Shown in pieces: positions 9,678 to 20,811 of a stretch of 54,556 nucleotides of DNA. A model generated the notes under the pieces. It worked only from the letters and a program-made list of their open reading frames with translations, was not told the origin of the DNA and made no database searches. Position 1 is the first letter of the stretch, and every line of letters starts with the position of its first letter. The position numbers and the translations under genes were made by a program. The stretch is from an uncultured Pelagibacteraceae bacterium (GTDB lineage Bacteria > Pseudomonadota > Alphaproteobacteria > Pelagibacterales > Pelagibacteraceae): the NCBI GenBank assembly GCA_902560815.1, contig CACENP010000009.1, positions 1-54,556 on the forward strand. The letters run 5' to 3'.

Positions 9678-10889
9678 TTAAACCTTTTCAAAAACTAAAG
9701 TTGCATTAGTGCCACCAAATCCAAAACTATTTGACATTATAGAGTTTAAATTTGTATCTTTTTCAACTTTTGTAACTATTGGAAATTTTTTTGCTTCATC
9801 ATCCATGTTAGTTATATTTATAGAAGCTGAAATAAAGTTATTTTTCATCATAATTAAACTATAAATAGCCTCATGAACCGAAGTAGCTCCCAATGAGTGA
9901 CCTGAAAGAGATTTTGTAGAACTTATTTTAGGTACATTTTCTTTAAAAACTTCTCCTACAGCCTTTAATTCAGTTATATCACCAACTGGTGTAGATGTTC
10001 CGTGCGTATTTATATAATCAATTTTGTTTTTGCTTGTATTTAAAGCCATTTGCATACATCTTACAGCTCCTTCTCCAGATGGAGCTACCATGTCATATCC
10101 ATCAGAAGTTGCTCCATAACCTGTTAACTCGGCATAAATTTTTGCACCTCTTGCTTTTGCATGTTCATATTCTTCTAAAACTAAAACTCCTCCACCTCCC
10201 GAAATTACAAACCCATCTCTTGTTTTGTCGTATGGTCTAGATGCTTTTTCCGGAGTATCATTATATTTAGATGAAAGAGCAGTCATTGCATCAAACATAG
10301 CAGTCATAGCATAGTGAACTTCGTCACTTCCTCCAGCAAAGACGACATTTTGTTTTCCAAGTTGAATTAATTCCATTGCATTTCCAATACAATGTCCACT
10401 AGTTGCACATGCAGAACTAATTGTATAATTAACTCCTTTAATTTTAAATGGCACTGCCAGAGTAGCAGAAGCAGTGCTAGACATAGTTCTTGGAACTACA
10501 AATGGCCCCATTTTTTTTGGATTTTTTTCTCTTGTTTTATCAGCAGCCAAAATAACATTTTGTATTGATGGTCCGCCAGATCCCATAATCATTCCAGTTG
10601 ACACATTACTTACATCTTTTTCTTCTAGCCCAGAGTCTTTAACTGCTTCAGTCATAGAAATATAATTATATGCTGAGCCAGGTCCCATAAATCTTATAAC
10701 CTTTCTATCAACATGGTCTTCTAATTTAATATTTGGTTTACCATGAACATTACTTTTTAAGTTATATTCTTTATATTCTTCAGAAAATGTAATTCCAGAT
10801 TTTGAATTTAATAAAGATTGATAAACTTCTTCTTGATTATTACCCAAACAAGATACAACCCCGATACCTGTTACAACTACTCTTTTCAT
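9678..10889 (-). CDS. fabB: 3-oxoacyl-ACP synthase I (KAS I)
   Basis: Condensing enzyme that elongates acyl-ACP and is needed for unsaturated fatty acids. The 403-residue protein has the catalytic triad Cys161 (SSACATSGH), His296 ([11 protein letters not shown]) and His331 ([10 protein letters not shown]), matching C163/H298/H333 of E. coli FabB. Its ATG overlaps the fabA stop by one base (TAATG at 10887-10891), so the two should be translationally coupled. Pairing with fabA identifies it as FabB rather than FabF. Confidence 0.96.
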   Translation of the reverse strand: MKRVVVTGIGVVSCLGNNQEEVYQSLLNSKSGITFSEEYKEYNLKSNVHGKPNIKLEDHVDRKVIRFMGPGSAYNYISMTEAVKDSGLEEKDVSNVSTGMIMGSGGPSIQNVILAADKTREKNPKKMGPFVVPRTMSSTASATLAVPFKIKGVNYTISSACATSGHCIGNAMELIQLGKQNVVFAGGSDEVHYAMTAMFDAMTALSSKYNDTPEKASRPYDKTRDGFVISGGGGVLVLEEYEHAKARGAKIYAELTGYGATSDGYDMVAPSGEGAVRCMQMALNTSKNKIDYINTHGTSTPVGDITELKAVGEVFKENVPKISSTKSLSGHSLGATSVHEAIYSLIMMKNNFISASINITNMDDEAKKFPIVTKVEKDTNLNSIMSNSFGFGGTNATLVFEKV

Positions 10890-11392
10890 TATTTAAATAA
10901 TCCAACCTTCAAATTTTCTGCTAAATAAATTTTTTTATCATCTGCTAATAAAATACCATTTGCCAAACCAACTGTTGTTCCACTGGGAGATAAAATTTTT
11001 TTCATATCAATTATATATTTTGCTTTTTTTACACTTTTTAAAACTTCACCAGTAAATTTTACAGTACCAACTCCTAATGCCCTTCCTTTTCCAGGATTGC
11101 CGAGCCAACCTAGATAGAAGCCTACCAATTGCCACATCGCGTCTAAACCAAGACATCCGGGCATAACTGGGTCTTCTTTAAAATGACAATTAAAAAACCA
11201 AAGGTCATCTTTTATATCCAGTTCAGCAGTAATAGAGCCTTTTTTGAAAGCACCATTATCTTCTCTAACTTCTGTTATTCTATCAAACATGAGCATTGGA
11301 GGAAGAGGTAATTTGGCATTTCCAGGACCAAAAAGCTTGCCATTTCCACAATTAATCAGCTCTTCAAAGCTATATGATGATTTTTTTTGCAT
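10889..11392 (-). CDS. fabA: 3-hydroxydecanoyl-ACP dehydratase/isomerase
   Basis: Introduces the cis double bond at the C10 stage that leads to unsaturated fatty acids. The 167-residue hot-dog protein has catalytic His70 ([16 protein letters not shown]) and Asp84 (LDAMWQ), at the same positions as E. coli FabA. It is first in the operon and divergent from irr, with a 79-bp intergenic region (11393-11471). A TTGACA occurs in that region on the minus strand (11459-11464 region), but I could not pair it with a well-spaced -10. The irr/fabA-fabB-fabI order is a known alphaproteobacterial arrangement. Confidence 0.97.
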   Translation of the reverse strand: MQKKSSYSFEELINCGNGKLFGPGNAKLPLPPMLMFDRITEVREDNGAFKKGSITAELDIKDDLWFFNCHFKEDPVMPGCLGLDAMWQLVGFYLGWLGNPGKGRALGVGTVKFTGEVLKSVKKAKYIIDMKKILSPSGTTVGLANGILLADDKKIYLAENLKVGLFK

Positions 11393-11471
11393 AAATATAG
11401 ATCTTTAATACTTTATTTATAAAAATTACAATATACAATTTCTTAAGGTTTGTTATAAATTTGTCAAAAAA

Positions 11472-11888
11472 ATGAATAATAATAGCGGTTTTATTGAAAA
11501 ATTAAGGTCTTCAGGGCTAAGGCCTACGAAACAGAGATTAGAAATTTGTAAATTATTGTTTGATAGAAAAAAAACTTTTCATTTTACTATTGGTGATCTT
11601 TCTAAAATTTTAAAAAAAGAAACTAACAAGAAAATTTCTTTAGCAACTATATATAATACGGTTCATTCTTTTAAAAAAAAAGGTTACTTAAAAGAGATAT
11701 CAGTAGATAGAGAAAAGAGCTATTTCGATACCAACACTTCAAACCATCACCATTTTCTTGATATAAGTACTAATGAGCTTATAGATTTGAAAGAGGAAGA
11801 TGTTGATAATATAAAGATTAAAAAAAGTTTACCAGGAAAGAAGATCAAGTCTATAGAAGTGCTGGTCAAAATTGAAAATAATAACTAA
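11472..11888 (+). CDS. irr: Fur-family iron/heme response regulator Irr
   Basis: 138-residue Fur-superfamily DNA-binding regulator. The N-terminal winged helix (LRPTKQRLEICKLLF ... KISLATIYNTVHSFKKKGYLKEI) is followed by the triple histidine NHHHFLD at 91-97, the HxH heme/metal site typical of Irr. The next-door fabA-fabB-fabI operon is the usual Irr neighbourhood in rhizobia. No N-terminal heme regulatory Cys-Pro motif is present. A TATAAA (11454-11459) 12 bases before the ATG suggests a very short leader. Irr in other alphaproteobacteria represses or activates genes of heme and iron use; katG directly downstream with an Irr-like box fits that role. Other Fur members (Fur, Mur, Zur) are less likely. 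Confidence 0.85.
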   Translation: MNNNSGFIEKLRSSGLRPTKQRLEICKLLFDRKKTFHFTIGDLSKILKKETNKKISLATIYNTVHSFKKKGYLKEISVDREKSYFDTNTSNHHHFLDISTNELIDLKEEDVDNIKIKKSLPGKKIKSIEVLVKIENNN

Positions 11889-11943
11889 TCTCAATTATTA
11901 CAAAAATTTTAAATTAGAATTGGAGTGGGTCAATTCTGCTATA

Positions 11944-14217
<2,274 letters not shown>

Positions 14218-14222
14218 TTTAA

Positions 14223-14666
14223 TTAAATTCCCCAAACATTTTTTGTGTCAATCCAGCCGATGTAATCATCAGTTTCTATCTTACACCAACTAATTTCACA
14301 TTTTTTTATAATTACTAATCTACCTTTTTCTAATTTTACTAAGGGTTTTGAAAATTTATTATTTTTTTTAAAAACAATTTTTTCTTCAAGAACAATTAAT
14401 GAATTTAATTTTCTAAGCATAATTTGATGTATCCAGCCACTATTTTTTTTATGATCTATTATTCTTCTAAAGTTGTCTTTTTTATCAATTACTTTGATTG
14501 TTAAAAATTTTTTCTTATAAATATATTTTATAGGATAGTTTTTACCTGGGCCGTACCTGACATAAACTTTATCTTTTTTTAAAGAAAGGAAATAATCATT
14601 TTCTTCAGATATGACGTTGGAAGGATTCATTAATAAAAAAAATAATAGTATTAAGAATTTTTGCAT
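14223..14666 (-). CDS. Exported bacterial SH3-domain protein
   Basis: 147 residues from ATG 14666 (an in-frame TTG at 14672 adds two residues). The first 22 residues (MQKFLILLFFLLMNPSNVIS) look like a signal peptide, so the protein is probably periplasmic. Two SH3-like repeats follow: VYVRYGPGKNYPIKYIY ... GWIHQIML and VFKKNNKFSKPLVKLEKG ... IGWIDTKNVWGI. The pattern matches the SH3_4 / COG3807 family common in alphaproteobacteria, whose exact role is not known (cell-wall or peptide binding is usual for SH3b domains). It overlaps the 3' end of the thiF/moeB gene by 16 bases and is the last gene of that operon. Confidence 0.8.
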   Translation of the reverse strand: MQKFLILLFFLLMNPSNVISEENDYFLSLKKDKVYVRYGPGKNYPIKYIYKKKFLTIKVIDKKDNFRRIIDHKKNSGWIHQIMLRKLNSLIVLEEKIVFKKNNKFSKPLVKLEKGRLVIIKKCEISWCKIETDDYIGWIDTKNVWGI

Positions 14667-15409
14667 ACACAATTTTTCTTTTTATTAAACTTTGCTTTTC
14701 TAAAATTTAAATCAAGTAAATCTAAAATTAAAATTTTTTTATTTGATTCTTTACTTAAATTCAAAATTTTCTTTAATATTTCTGTTGCTTGAATATTGCC
14801 AACTATACCCGCTACAGGACCCAATATACCTTCAAATTCACAATTTAGCACTTCATCAGATGGTTCTGATTGATAAAAGCACTTTAAACAGGGGCTATTT
14901 TTATTTTTAAAATCAAAAGTAAAGATATGTCCATCCATTTTACTTATTGCACCTACTATTAAAATTTTTTTATATTTTATAGAGTATTCATTTAATAGAA
15001 ATTTAGTTTTAAAATTATCGGATCCATCAACAATAAAATCATATCCTTTAAATATTTTTTCAATATTTTTTCTTTCAATTCTTTTTTTAAAAGTTTTTAT
15101 TTTAATTTGTGAATTAACTAATTTAATTTTTTTTTTTAATACATTAACTTTAAACTTTCCTATATCTTTAGTATTGTATAATGACTGTCTATGAATATTA
15201 GAAATATTTATTTTATCATGATCCACAACTCCAATATTTCCAATGCCAGCTCTACTTAAGTAATCGATTACAGGACAGCCTAATCCACCTGCTCCCACTA
15301 CCAAAACTCTTGATTTAATTATTTTTTTTTGTCCGGAAGGTCCAACATCTTTTAAAATTATTTGTCTAGAATATCTTTCAATTAATTTTTTATTAAGAAT
15401 ATTTTTCAT
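14651..15409 (-). CDS. ThiF/MoeB-family adenylyltransferase
   Basis: E1-like enzyme that adenylates the C terminus of a sulfur-carrier protein (ThiS or MoaD type). The 252-residue protein has the nucleotide motif VVGAGGLGCP, the RQSLYNTKDIGKFK segment, DGSDNFKTKFLLNEYS, and the zinc ligands CLKC and CVC (the second pair is only four residues from the end). It lacks the C-terminal rhodanese domain. MoeB, ThiF and HesA cannot be separated by motif alone; no other thiamine or molybdopterin gene is nearby. It overlaps dut by 4 bases (ATGA). Confidence 0.85.
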   Translation of the reverse strand: MKNILNKKLIERYSRQIILKDVGPSGQKKIIKSRVLVVGAGGLGCPVIDYLSRAGIGNIGVVDHDKINISNIHRQSLYNTKDIGKFKVNVLKKKIKLVNSQIKIKTFKKRIERKNIEKIFKGYDFIVDGSDNFKTKFLLNEYSIKYKKILIVGAISKMDGHIFTFDFKNKNSPCLKCFYQSEPSDEVLNCEFEGILGPVAGIVGNIQATEILKKILNLSKESNKKILILDLLDLNFRKAKFNKKKNCVCKNS

Positions 15410-15843
15410 TTACCAGTTGATCCAAAACCCCCAGATCCTCTTATAGTTTTGGGTAATTGATCTACTTCTTCAAACTCCATCTTTATAACTGGTGTTAAAA
15501 CCATTTGGGCAATCCTATCATTATTATTTATAATAAAATCTTTATTACCATGGTTAAATAATATTATTTTTAATTCACCCCTGTAATCACTATCAATAGT
15601 CCCGGGAGTATTTAATACACTTACGCTAGATTTTACAGCAAGTCCTGACCTAGGTCTTATTTGTATTTCTAAATCTTCTGGTATTGCAATAGATAAACCA
15701 GTTGGGATTAACTCCAAAGTATTAGGCGCAATTTTTATTGAACTCTCAACAAACGCCATCAAATCCATACCAGATGAACCACTGGTTTTGTATTCAGGTA
15801 TTTTAACTTTAGGATCAAGTTTTTTAACTAAAATCTTAACCAT
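15406..15843 (-). CDS. dut: Deoxyuridine 5'-triphosphate nucleotidohydrolase
   Basis: dUTPase keeps uracil out of DNA and supplies dUMP for dTMP synthesis. All five motifs of the trimeric family are visible in 145 residues: SSGMDLMA, IRPRSGLAVK, GTIDSDYRGELKI, DRIAQMVL and the C-terminal GSGGFGSTGK that closes over the active site. Start and end overlap neighbours by 1 base (with coaBC, TAATG) and 4 bases (with the ThiF/MoeB gene), so this is a tightly coupled operon. The coaBC-dut order is conserved in many proteobacteria. Confidence 0.97.
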   Translation of the reverse strand: MVKILVKKLDPKVKIPEYKTSGSSGMDLMAFVESSIKIAPNTLELIPTGLSIAIPEDLEIQIRPRSGLAVKSSVSVLNTPGTIDSDYRGELKIILFNHGNKDFIINNNDRIAQMVLTPVIKMEFEEVDQLPKTIRGSGGFGSTGK

Positions 15844-17042
15844 TAATTTAGTTGAGAAATTATTCTATTTACTATCTCATTGGCAAGACTTGATTTTCTC
15901 ATTTTTGGAAGACTTTCTTCAGAATCATTTTTATAGAATATTGAAACTTTATTGAAGTCTGACTCAAAACCTATATCATTTTGAGATACATCGTTAGCAA
16001 TTATCCAGTCACAATTTTTTTCAGACAATTTATCTAAAGAATTTTTTTTTATAGAATTTGTTTCTGCAGCAAATCCAACAACCAATTTAGGTCTTAGCGA
16101 ATTGTGGTTTGAAATATGTTTTAAAATATCAGTATTTTTCTCCAAAGAAATTTGCGAAATATTATTTTTTTTTATTTTCTCATTTCCTTTATTTTTCACT
16201 TTAAAATCTGATACTGCCGAGGAGAAAATTGCAACATCAGTTGGAAGATTATTTAAAGTTGCTTCTAACATTTCATCAGCAGATTTAATTTTTATTAAAT
16301 TTACACCTTTGATTGGATTTAAATTTGTAGGTCCTGATATTAAAGTAGTTTCAAAACCATTTTCATTCAAAGATCTTGCAATCTCATATCCTTGCTTACC
16401 ACTAGATTTATTTGAGATAAATCTTACAGGATCAATGTATTCATGCGTAGGACCAGCGGTAACAAGAGCTTTAAATCTTTTATTATTTTTTAGATTTTTA
16501 AAGTAGTTATTAATGTAATTAATAATTATTTCTGGTTCAGACATTTTTCCATTTCCATACTCACCACAAGCCATTTCGCCAATTTCAGGTCCAATTATTT
16601 CATGACCAAAATCTATTAATTTTTTAAGGTTATCTTTGTTTGATTGGTGTTCCCACATTCTTACGTTCATTGCAGGTGCAATAAAGATTTTTTTATCTGA
16701 AGCAAAAACAACAGTAGAGGCCAAATCATCTGATAATCCATAGCTAATTTTTGAAATAGTATTTGCTGTTGCTGGAGCTAATAAGATTAGGTCTGCCCAT
16801 CTTGATAATGAAATATGATCCATTTCAGATTTATTATCTGAGTTAAATAAATCTGTATAAACATTTTCTTGAGATAAAGATGTTACAGAAAGTGGTGTTA
16901 CAAAATTTTTTGCATTATTCGTAAGAATTGTTTTTACGCTTGAACCATTCTTTTTTAATAGTCTAATAATCTCTAAACTTTTATAAGCTGCAATACCACC
17001 ACATATAATTAACAATATTTTTTTTCTATTTAAATTTTTCAT
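15843..17042 (-). CDS. coaBC: Bifunctional phosphopantothenoylcysteine decarboxylase / phosphopantothenate-cysteine ligase
   Basis: Two consecutive steps of coenzyme A synthesis. The 399-residue protein has an N-terminal flavin-dependent CoaC half (ICGGIAAYKS near the start, IAPAMNVRMW, then ACGEYGNGKMSEPE with the reactive Cys) and a C-terminal CoaB half beginning about residue 190 (VTAGPTHEYIDPVRFISNKSSGKQG, then KKNTDILKHI and VGFAAET). It is preceded by ubiB and followed by dut with one-base overlap. Confidence 0.97.
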   Translation of the reverse strand: MKNLNRKKILLIICGGIAAYKSLEIIRLLKKNGSSVKTILTNNAKNFVTPLSVTSLSQENVYTDLFNSDNKSEMDHISLSRWADLILLAPATANTISKISYGLSDDLASTVVFASDKKIFIAPAMNVRMWEHQSNKDNLKKLIDFGHEIIGPEIGEMACGEYGNGKMSEPEIIINYINNYFKNLKNNKRFKALVTAGPTHEYIDPVRFISNKSSGKQGYEIARSLNENGFETTLISGPTNLNPIKGVNLIKIKSADEMLEATLNNLPTDVAIFSSAVSDFKVKNKGNEKIKKNNISQISLEKNTDILKHISNHNSLRPKLVVGFAAETNSIKKNSLDKLSEKNCDWIIANDVSQNDIGFESDFNKVSIFYKNDSEESLPKMRKSSLANEIVNRIISQLN

Positions 17043-17049
17043 TGGCAGA

Positions 17050-18618
17050 TTAAAATACTATGATTCCCAGAAATACAAGCAATAATAATCCAATAATACT
17101 TTGATTTCTAAAAGATTTCATTTCTACTTTTTTTTCATTTAACGCTGAAAAAGAATTAGATTCTTGGGGAATTTTTCCACTAGCCATGAATGTTAAAGCC
17201 TGGTTTGCTTTATCCATTATTTTTGGAAATTCAGGAAGTTTTTTTAATACTTCAGCTGAATCTTTCAAAGTATTAGTAAAAGTATTAATTGGATCTTTGG
17301 TTTGTTTAAGCCACTTTTCCAAAACTGGTTTTGAAGTTTCCCAAATATTCGTATTGGGGTTAAGTTTTCTGGCTACTCCTTCAACTACAACCATTGTTTT
17401 TTGCAAAAGTAATAATTGTGGTTGAGTTTGCATATTAAACTTTTCAGTAACATCAAATAACTGTTTTAGTAATTTTCCTCCTGAAATATCTTTAACAGTC
17501 TGTCCAAAAATAGGTTCACCTATAGACCTTAATGCTTGTGCCAATTCATCAACGTTAACATTATTAGGAACCAATCCTGCTATAATATGAACTTCTGCAA
17601 CTTTTTTATAATCTCTTTGAACAAATCCATAAAGTATTTCCGCTAGGTAGCGTCTATTTAATTGATCCATTCTTCCCATAATTCCAAAATCAATTGGTAT
17701 AATTTGGCCATTATCATCTATAAATAGATTTCCTTGATGCATGTCTGCATGGAAAAATCCATCTCTTACAGCATGTCTTAAAAAATGTTGAATAATATCG
17801 GTAGCAATAACTTCTATATTAATTTTTTTATTTTTTAAAATTTCCTTTTCTCTTATTGAAACTCCTTCGATCCAATCCAAGGTTAAAATTTCCTCACTTG
17901 TAAAATTCCAATAAATTTTAGGAACATGAAAACCTGCGTCATTTTTTGTATTTTCAGCAAATTCATTTGCTGCGGCCGCTTCAAATCTTAGATCCATCTC
18001 ATGATTCGTTATTTCTTTTAACAAAAAAACTACCTCTATAAGTTTTAGTCTTTTTGTTTTAGAAATTAAACTTTCAATGAAATATGCTAATAGCATTAAA
18101 GCATCAATTTCATCATTAAAAATTTTTTTTATATTTGGTCTTAAAATTTTAATAGCAACATCTTTTATAATCTTGCCATCTTTTATTTGAGCTTTATGTA
18201 CTTGAGCTATTGATGCAGCAGCAACGGGTTCTCCAAAATTGATTATTGAATTAAATGCTTCGTTTCCAAGATTTTTTTTAGCTATTTCTTTTGCCTCATA
18301 AGTTGAAAAAGGAGGCAAACGATCTTGCAATTTTTCAAGTTGCATGGACAAGACTTCTCCAATTATATCTGGTCTCGTAGACAAAAATTGACCCAATTTA
18401 ATAAATGTTGTTCCCATTTCTTGTATAGAAGTGCATAATTTTTCCTCATCACTTATTTTATTAGAGTCATACTTATTTTTAGAAAAAGAAATTGAAAGTA
18501 AACTTAAAAAAATTTTAATTATAAGTGGAGGTTTATGAAATTTAGAAATAACTTTAATAGCATCTGATAAAGCAAGTTTTCTTGCAATTTTTAATAGTAT
18601 AAATAATTTTTTTATCAT
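17050..18618 (-). CDS. ubiB: Ubiquinone biosynthesis regulatory kinase-like protein UbiB
   Basis: Atypical ABC1/ADCK-family protein needed for ubiquinone synthesis. I choose ATG 18618, which overlaps the ubiE stop as TAATG; an in-frame ATG at 18630 would add four residues. The 522-residue protein contains the family motif region KLGQFLSTRPD, AAASIAQVHKA, the kinase-like HADMHQGN and PIDFGIMGR, and a C-terminal hydrophobic segment (IIGLLLLVFLGIIVF) that anchors it in the membrane. Coq7 elsewhere in the window (28648-29181) belongs to the same pathway. Confidence 0.95.
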   Translation of the reverse strand: MIKKLFILLKIARKLALSDAIKVISKFHKPPLIIKIFLSLLSISFSKNKYDSNKISDEEKLCTSIQEMGTTFIKLGQFLSTRPDIIGEVLSMQLEKLQDRLPPFSTYEAKEIAKKNLGNEAFNSIINFGEPVAAASIAQVHKAQIKDGKIIKDVAIKILRPNIKKIFNDEIDALMLLAYFIESLISKTKRLKLIEVVFLLKEITNHEMDLRFEAAAANEFAENTKNDAGFHVPKIYWNFTSEEILTLDWIEGVSIREKEILKNKKINIEVIATDIIQHFLRHAVRDGFFHADMHQGNLFIDDNGQIIPIDFGIMGRMDQLNRRYLAEILYGFVQRDYKKVAEVHIIAGLVPNNVNVDELAQALRSIGEPIFGQTVKDISGGKLLKQLFDVTEKFNMQTQPQLLLLQKTMVVVEGVARKLNPNTNIWETSKPVLEKWLKQTKDPINTFTNTLKDSAEVLKKLPEFPKIMDKANQALTFMASGKIPQESNSFSALNEKKVEMKSFRNQSIIGLLLLVFLGIIVF

Positions 18619-19322
18619 TATATTTTCCATCCTGAGTGTATTGCAACTATCCCACCACTTAGGTTTCTATATTCACAATTTATAAAATTATTTTCCTTCA
18701 TCTTTTCAATAAGTTGTTTTTGACTTATAAAATTTTCAATACTTTTTACTAAATATTCATAAGGTTTTTTTTCACCCACAACCACTTTGCCAATTTTAGG
18801 AATTAATTTAGAATAGTTTTTATAAAAAACTTCTAAATTATTGTTTTCAATCTTCGAGAATTCTAAACACAAAAATCTTCCACCTTTTTTTAAGACTCGA
18901 TTAGCTTCCTTTAAACTTTTGTTTATATCTTTAGCATTTCTGAGACCAAAACTTATAGTATAAAAATCAAAGGTATTATCAGGAACATTTAGTTTTTCTG
19001 CATTACAAATTTTCCATTTTATATTTTTAAAACTTTTTAAATTCTCTTTACATTCTTTAACCATATTAACGTTTGGATCTACACATAAAATCTTTGAATT
19101 ATAATTTGTTGCTTTTAAATATAATTTAGCAATATCTCCAGTACCACAAGCAACATCTATAAGCTTTTTATTATTTGAAGGATTCATCATTTGAATTAAA
19201 TTTTTTTTCCAAATTCTATGAATTCCTAATGACATTAAGTCATTCATTAAGTCATATTTTTTAAAGACTTTGTTAAATACACCTCTAACTAAACCTTTTT
19301 TTTGTTGGAGAATTTGATCCAT
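18618..19322 (-). CDS. ubiE: Demethylmenaquinone/2-methoxy-6-polyprenyl-1,4-benzoquinol methyltransferase
   Basis: SAM-dependent C-methyltransferase of ubiquinone synthesis. The 234-residue protein has the SAM-binding motif DVACGTGDIAKLYL, the family signatures YDLMNDLMSLGIHRIWK near the N terminus and SFGLRNAKDINKSLKEANRVLKKGG, and the C-terminal NLSGGIVAIHSGWKI. It is the first gene of the minus-strand operon through the SH3 protein and is divergent from mutM with only 38 bp between start codons. Confidence 0.96.
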   Translation of the reverse strand: MDQILQQKKGLVRGVFNKVFKKYDLMNDLMSLGIHRIWKKNLIQMMNPSNNKKLIDVACGTGDIAKLYLKATNYNSKILCVDPNVNMVKECKENLKSFKNIKWKICNAEKLNVPDNTFDFYTISFGLRNAKDINKSLKEANRVLKKGGRFLCLEFSKIENNNLEVFYKNYSKLIPKIGKVVVGEKKPYEYLVKSIENFISQKQLIEKMKENNFINCEYRNLSGGIVAIHSGWKI

Positions 19323-19349
19323 AGTTTAATATTTTATTTAAAGTAATAA

Positions 19350-19355
19350 TATAAT
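19350..19355 (+). promoter_or_regulatory. -10 element of mutM, placed for a leaderless transcript
   Basis: A perfect TATAAT ends five bases before the mutM ATG (19361). Transcription normally begins 6-7 bases after the -10, that is at or next to the A of the start codon. No Shine-Dalgarno sequence is present. The -35 region is not recognisable, so this rests on the -10 and its spacing. Confidence 0.4.
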
Positions 19356-19360
19356 CTTAA

Positions 19361-20224
19361 ATGCCAGAATTGCCAGAAGTAGAAATAGTAAAGCGATCAC
19401 TTAAAAATAGGGTTAAGTACAAAAAAATTAAAAAAATTATTATTACTAATAGAAATTTAAGGTTTAAAGTTCAAAAAAATTTTGAAATTCTTTTAGAAGG
19501 TAGATTAATAACCAGTATTTCTAGATTTTCAAAATATATCATTATATCTTTGGATAATCATAATTATTGTTTAATACATTTGGGAATGTCAGGAACTCTA
19601 CATTTAATTGATCATAAAAAAAAAGAAAAAATAACTAATTTAAGTTTTTATCACTCTAAAATTTTACCAAAAAAACATAATCATATTAAAATTAAATTTT
19701 CTAATTTTACCATAATTTATAATGATCCTAGAAGATTTGGTTTTTTTAAATTATTAAATAATAAAAAAGAACTCAAACAATATTTTCAAAGATTTGGACC
19801 CGAGGCAACTTCTTCAAAATATAATTTTAGATACATAAAAAATAGATTTTTAAACAAAAAAAAAAATATTAAAAATTATTTATTAGATCAAAATTTTGTT
19901 TCAGGTATTGGAAATATTTATGCAAATGAAATATTATTTCACAGCAAAATTAATCCTTTTAAATCAGCAAAAAAATTAACTAATAAAGAAATTAGCAAAT
20001 TAGCAAAGTATTCAAAATTAGTACTAAAATTATCTATTAAATTTGGAGGGTCTTCAATAAAAGATTTTAAAAATTTAAAAGGGATTTCAGGTCTATTCCA
20101 AAATAATTTTAAAGTTTACAATAGAGAAAATAAAAATTGTGTTACGAAAAACTGTAAAGGTAAAATAATTAAGATATTTATATCGAATAGATCATCTTTT
20201 TTTTGTAAATTTTGCCAAAAATAA
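19361..20224 (+). CDS. mutM: Formamidopyrimidine-DNA glycosylase
   Basis: Removes 8-oxoguanine and other oxidised bases and nicks the abasic site. The mature N terminus PELPEVE carries the catalytic Pro2 and Glu3; HLGMSGTL supplies the catalytic Lys region equivalent, LLDQNFVSGIGNIYANEILF the helix-two-turn-helix, and the C terminus a four-Cys zinc finger (CVTKNCKGK ... FFCKFCQK). 287 residues. The loop residues are unusually rich in Lys and Asn, as expected from the base composition. It is followed by rpsT after 50 bases. Confidence 0.96.
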   Translation: MPELPEVEIVKRSLKNRVKYKKIKKIIITNRNLRFKVQKNFEILLEGRLITSISRFSKYIIISLDNHNYCLIHLGMSGTLHLIDHKKKEKITNLSFYHSKILPKKHNHIKIKFSNFTIIYNDPRRFGFFKLLNNKKELKQYFQRFGPEATSSKYNFRYIKNRFLNKKKNIKNYLLDQNFVSGIGNIYANEILFHSKINPFKSAKKLTNKEISKLAKYSKLVLKLSIKFGGSSIKDFKNLKGISGLFQNNFKVYNRENKNCVTKNCKGKIIKIFISNRSSFFCKFCQK

Positions 20225-20236
20225 TTAATTATGCTA

Positions 20237-20265
20237 TTGACCGTTTCTAATTCACAAGTTATACA
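20237..20265 (+). promoter_or_regulatory. rpsT promoter
   Basis: TTGACC (20237-20242) and TATACA (20260-20265) are separated by exactly 17 bp, the best-matched promoter seen in the window. The predicted transcription start is about 20271-20273, two to four bases before the rpsT ATG at 20275, so the message should have almost no leader and no ribosome binding site. Confidence 0.7.
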
Positions 20266-20274
20266 ATCGCGCGT

Positions 20275-20535
20275 ATGGCAAACACAAAATCAGCAATTAA
20301 AAGAATTAGAAGAATTTCCAAGCAAACAACTGTTAACAAATCGAGAAAGAGTAGATTTAGAAAAGCTTTAAAAAAAATGAATTCGATTTTAATAGAAAAA
20401 AATAAGAAGGAAGCTTTAGCTTACCTGCCAAAATTAAATTCCGAGTTAATGAAAATTGCAAAAACTGGTATAATTAAAAAACAAAACGCTTCAAGAAATA
20501 TTTCTAGAATAACAAAAAAAATTAACTCTCTATAA
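20275..20535 (+). CDS. rpsT: 30S ribosomal protein S20
   Basis: Helical 16S rRNA-binding protein. The 86-residue product begins MANTKSAIKRIRR, the canonical S20 start, and continues with the Arg/Lys-rich helix (NKSRKSRFRKALKK) and C-terminal helix (NASRNISRITKKINSL). The conserved N terminus fixes the start codon, which matters because the promoter's -10 element ends only nine bases upstream. rpsT upstream of dnaA is a common alphaproteobacterial arrangement. Confidence 0.97.
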   Translation: MANTKSAIKRIRRISKQTTVNKSRKSRFRKALKKMNSILIEKNKKEALAYLPKLNSELMKIAKTGIIKKQNASRNISRITKKINSL

Positions 20536-20739
20536 TTGAATCAAATCAACTTCAAGTAGTTTAATAATTTCATATTCTAAATTTATTAAATTTTAAATTT
20601 TATAAATATTACAACTGTAAATATAAATTATTTTGGATACACTAAATATAAAAAAATATTTAATTAAAATACCATATCTAGTTTTAAATTTTTTTTTAAA
20701 TTTTAATTATTTTTAAATTCAATTTTTCCGCTAATCAAA

Positions 20740-20780
20740 TGCACTTAAAAATTTTACAAGTGCAGATTTTATTTTTTTTT
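20740..20780 (+). promoter_or_regulatory. Inverted repeat TGCACTT-N11-AAGTGCA upstream of dnaA
   Basis: Perfect 7-bp arms at 20740-20746 and 20758-20764 are followed by a T-rich tract (20767-20780). It could be a terminator for rpsT transcripts (205 bases after its stop), or an operator: a TATAAT at 20787-20792 would put a dnaA start of transcription near 20799, with the palindrome centred about 47 bases upstream. The rest of the 276-bp rpsT-dnaA gap is extremely AT-rich; I found only one weak DnaA-box-like sequence (near TTGGATACA, about 20634-20642). Confidence 0.5.
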
Positions 20781-20811
20781 AAAAAATATAATTAATTTAT
20801 TGCATTAATTA

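Noticed and set aside
20536-20811. Replication origin between rpsT and dnaA
   Set aside because: Very AT-rich, but only one weak DnaA-box-like sequence was found, and in other alphaproteobacteria (Caulobacter, Rickettsia) the origin lies near hemE rather than dnaA. Not enough to call.
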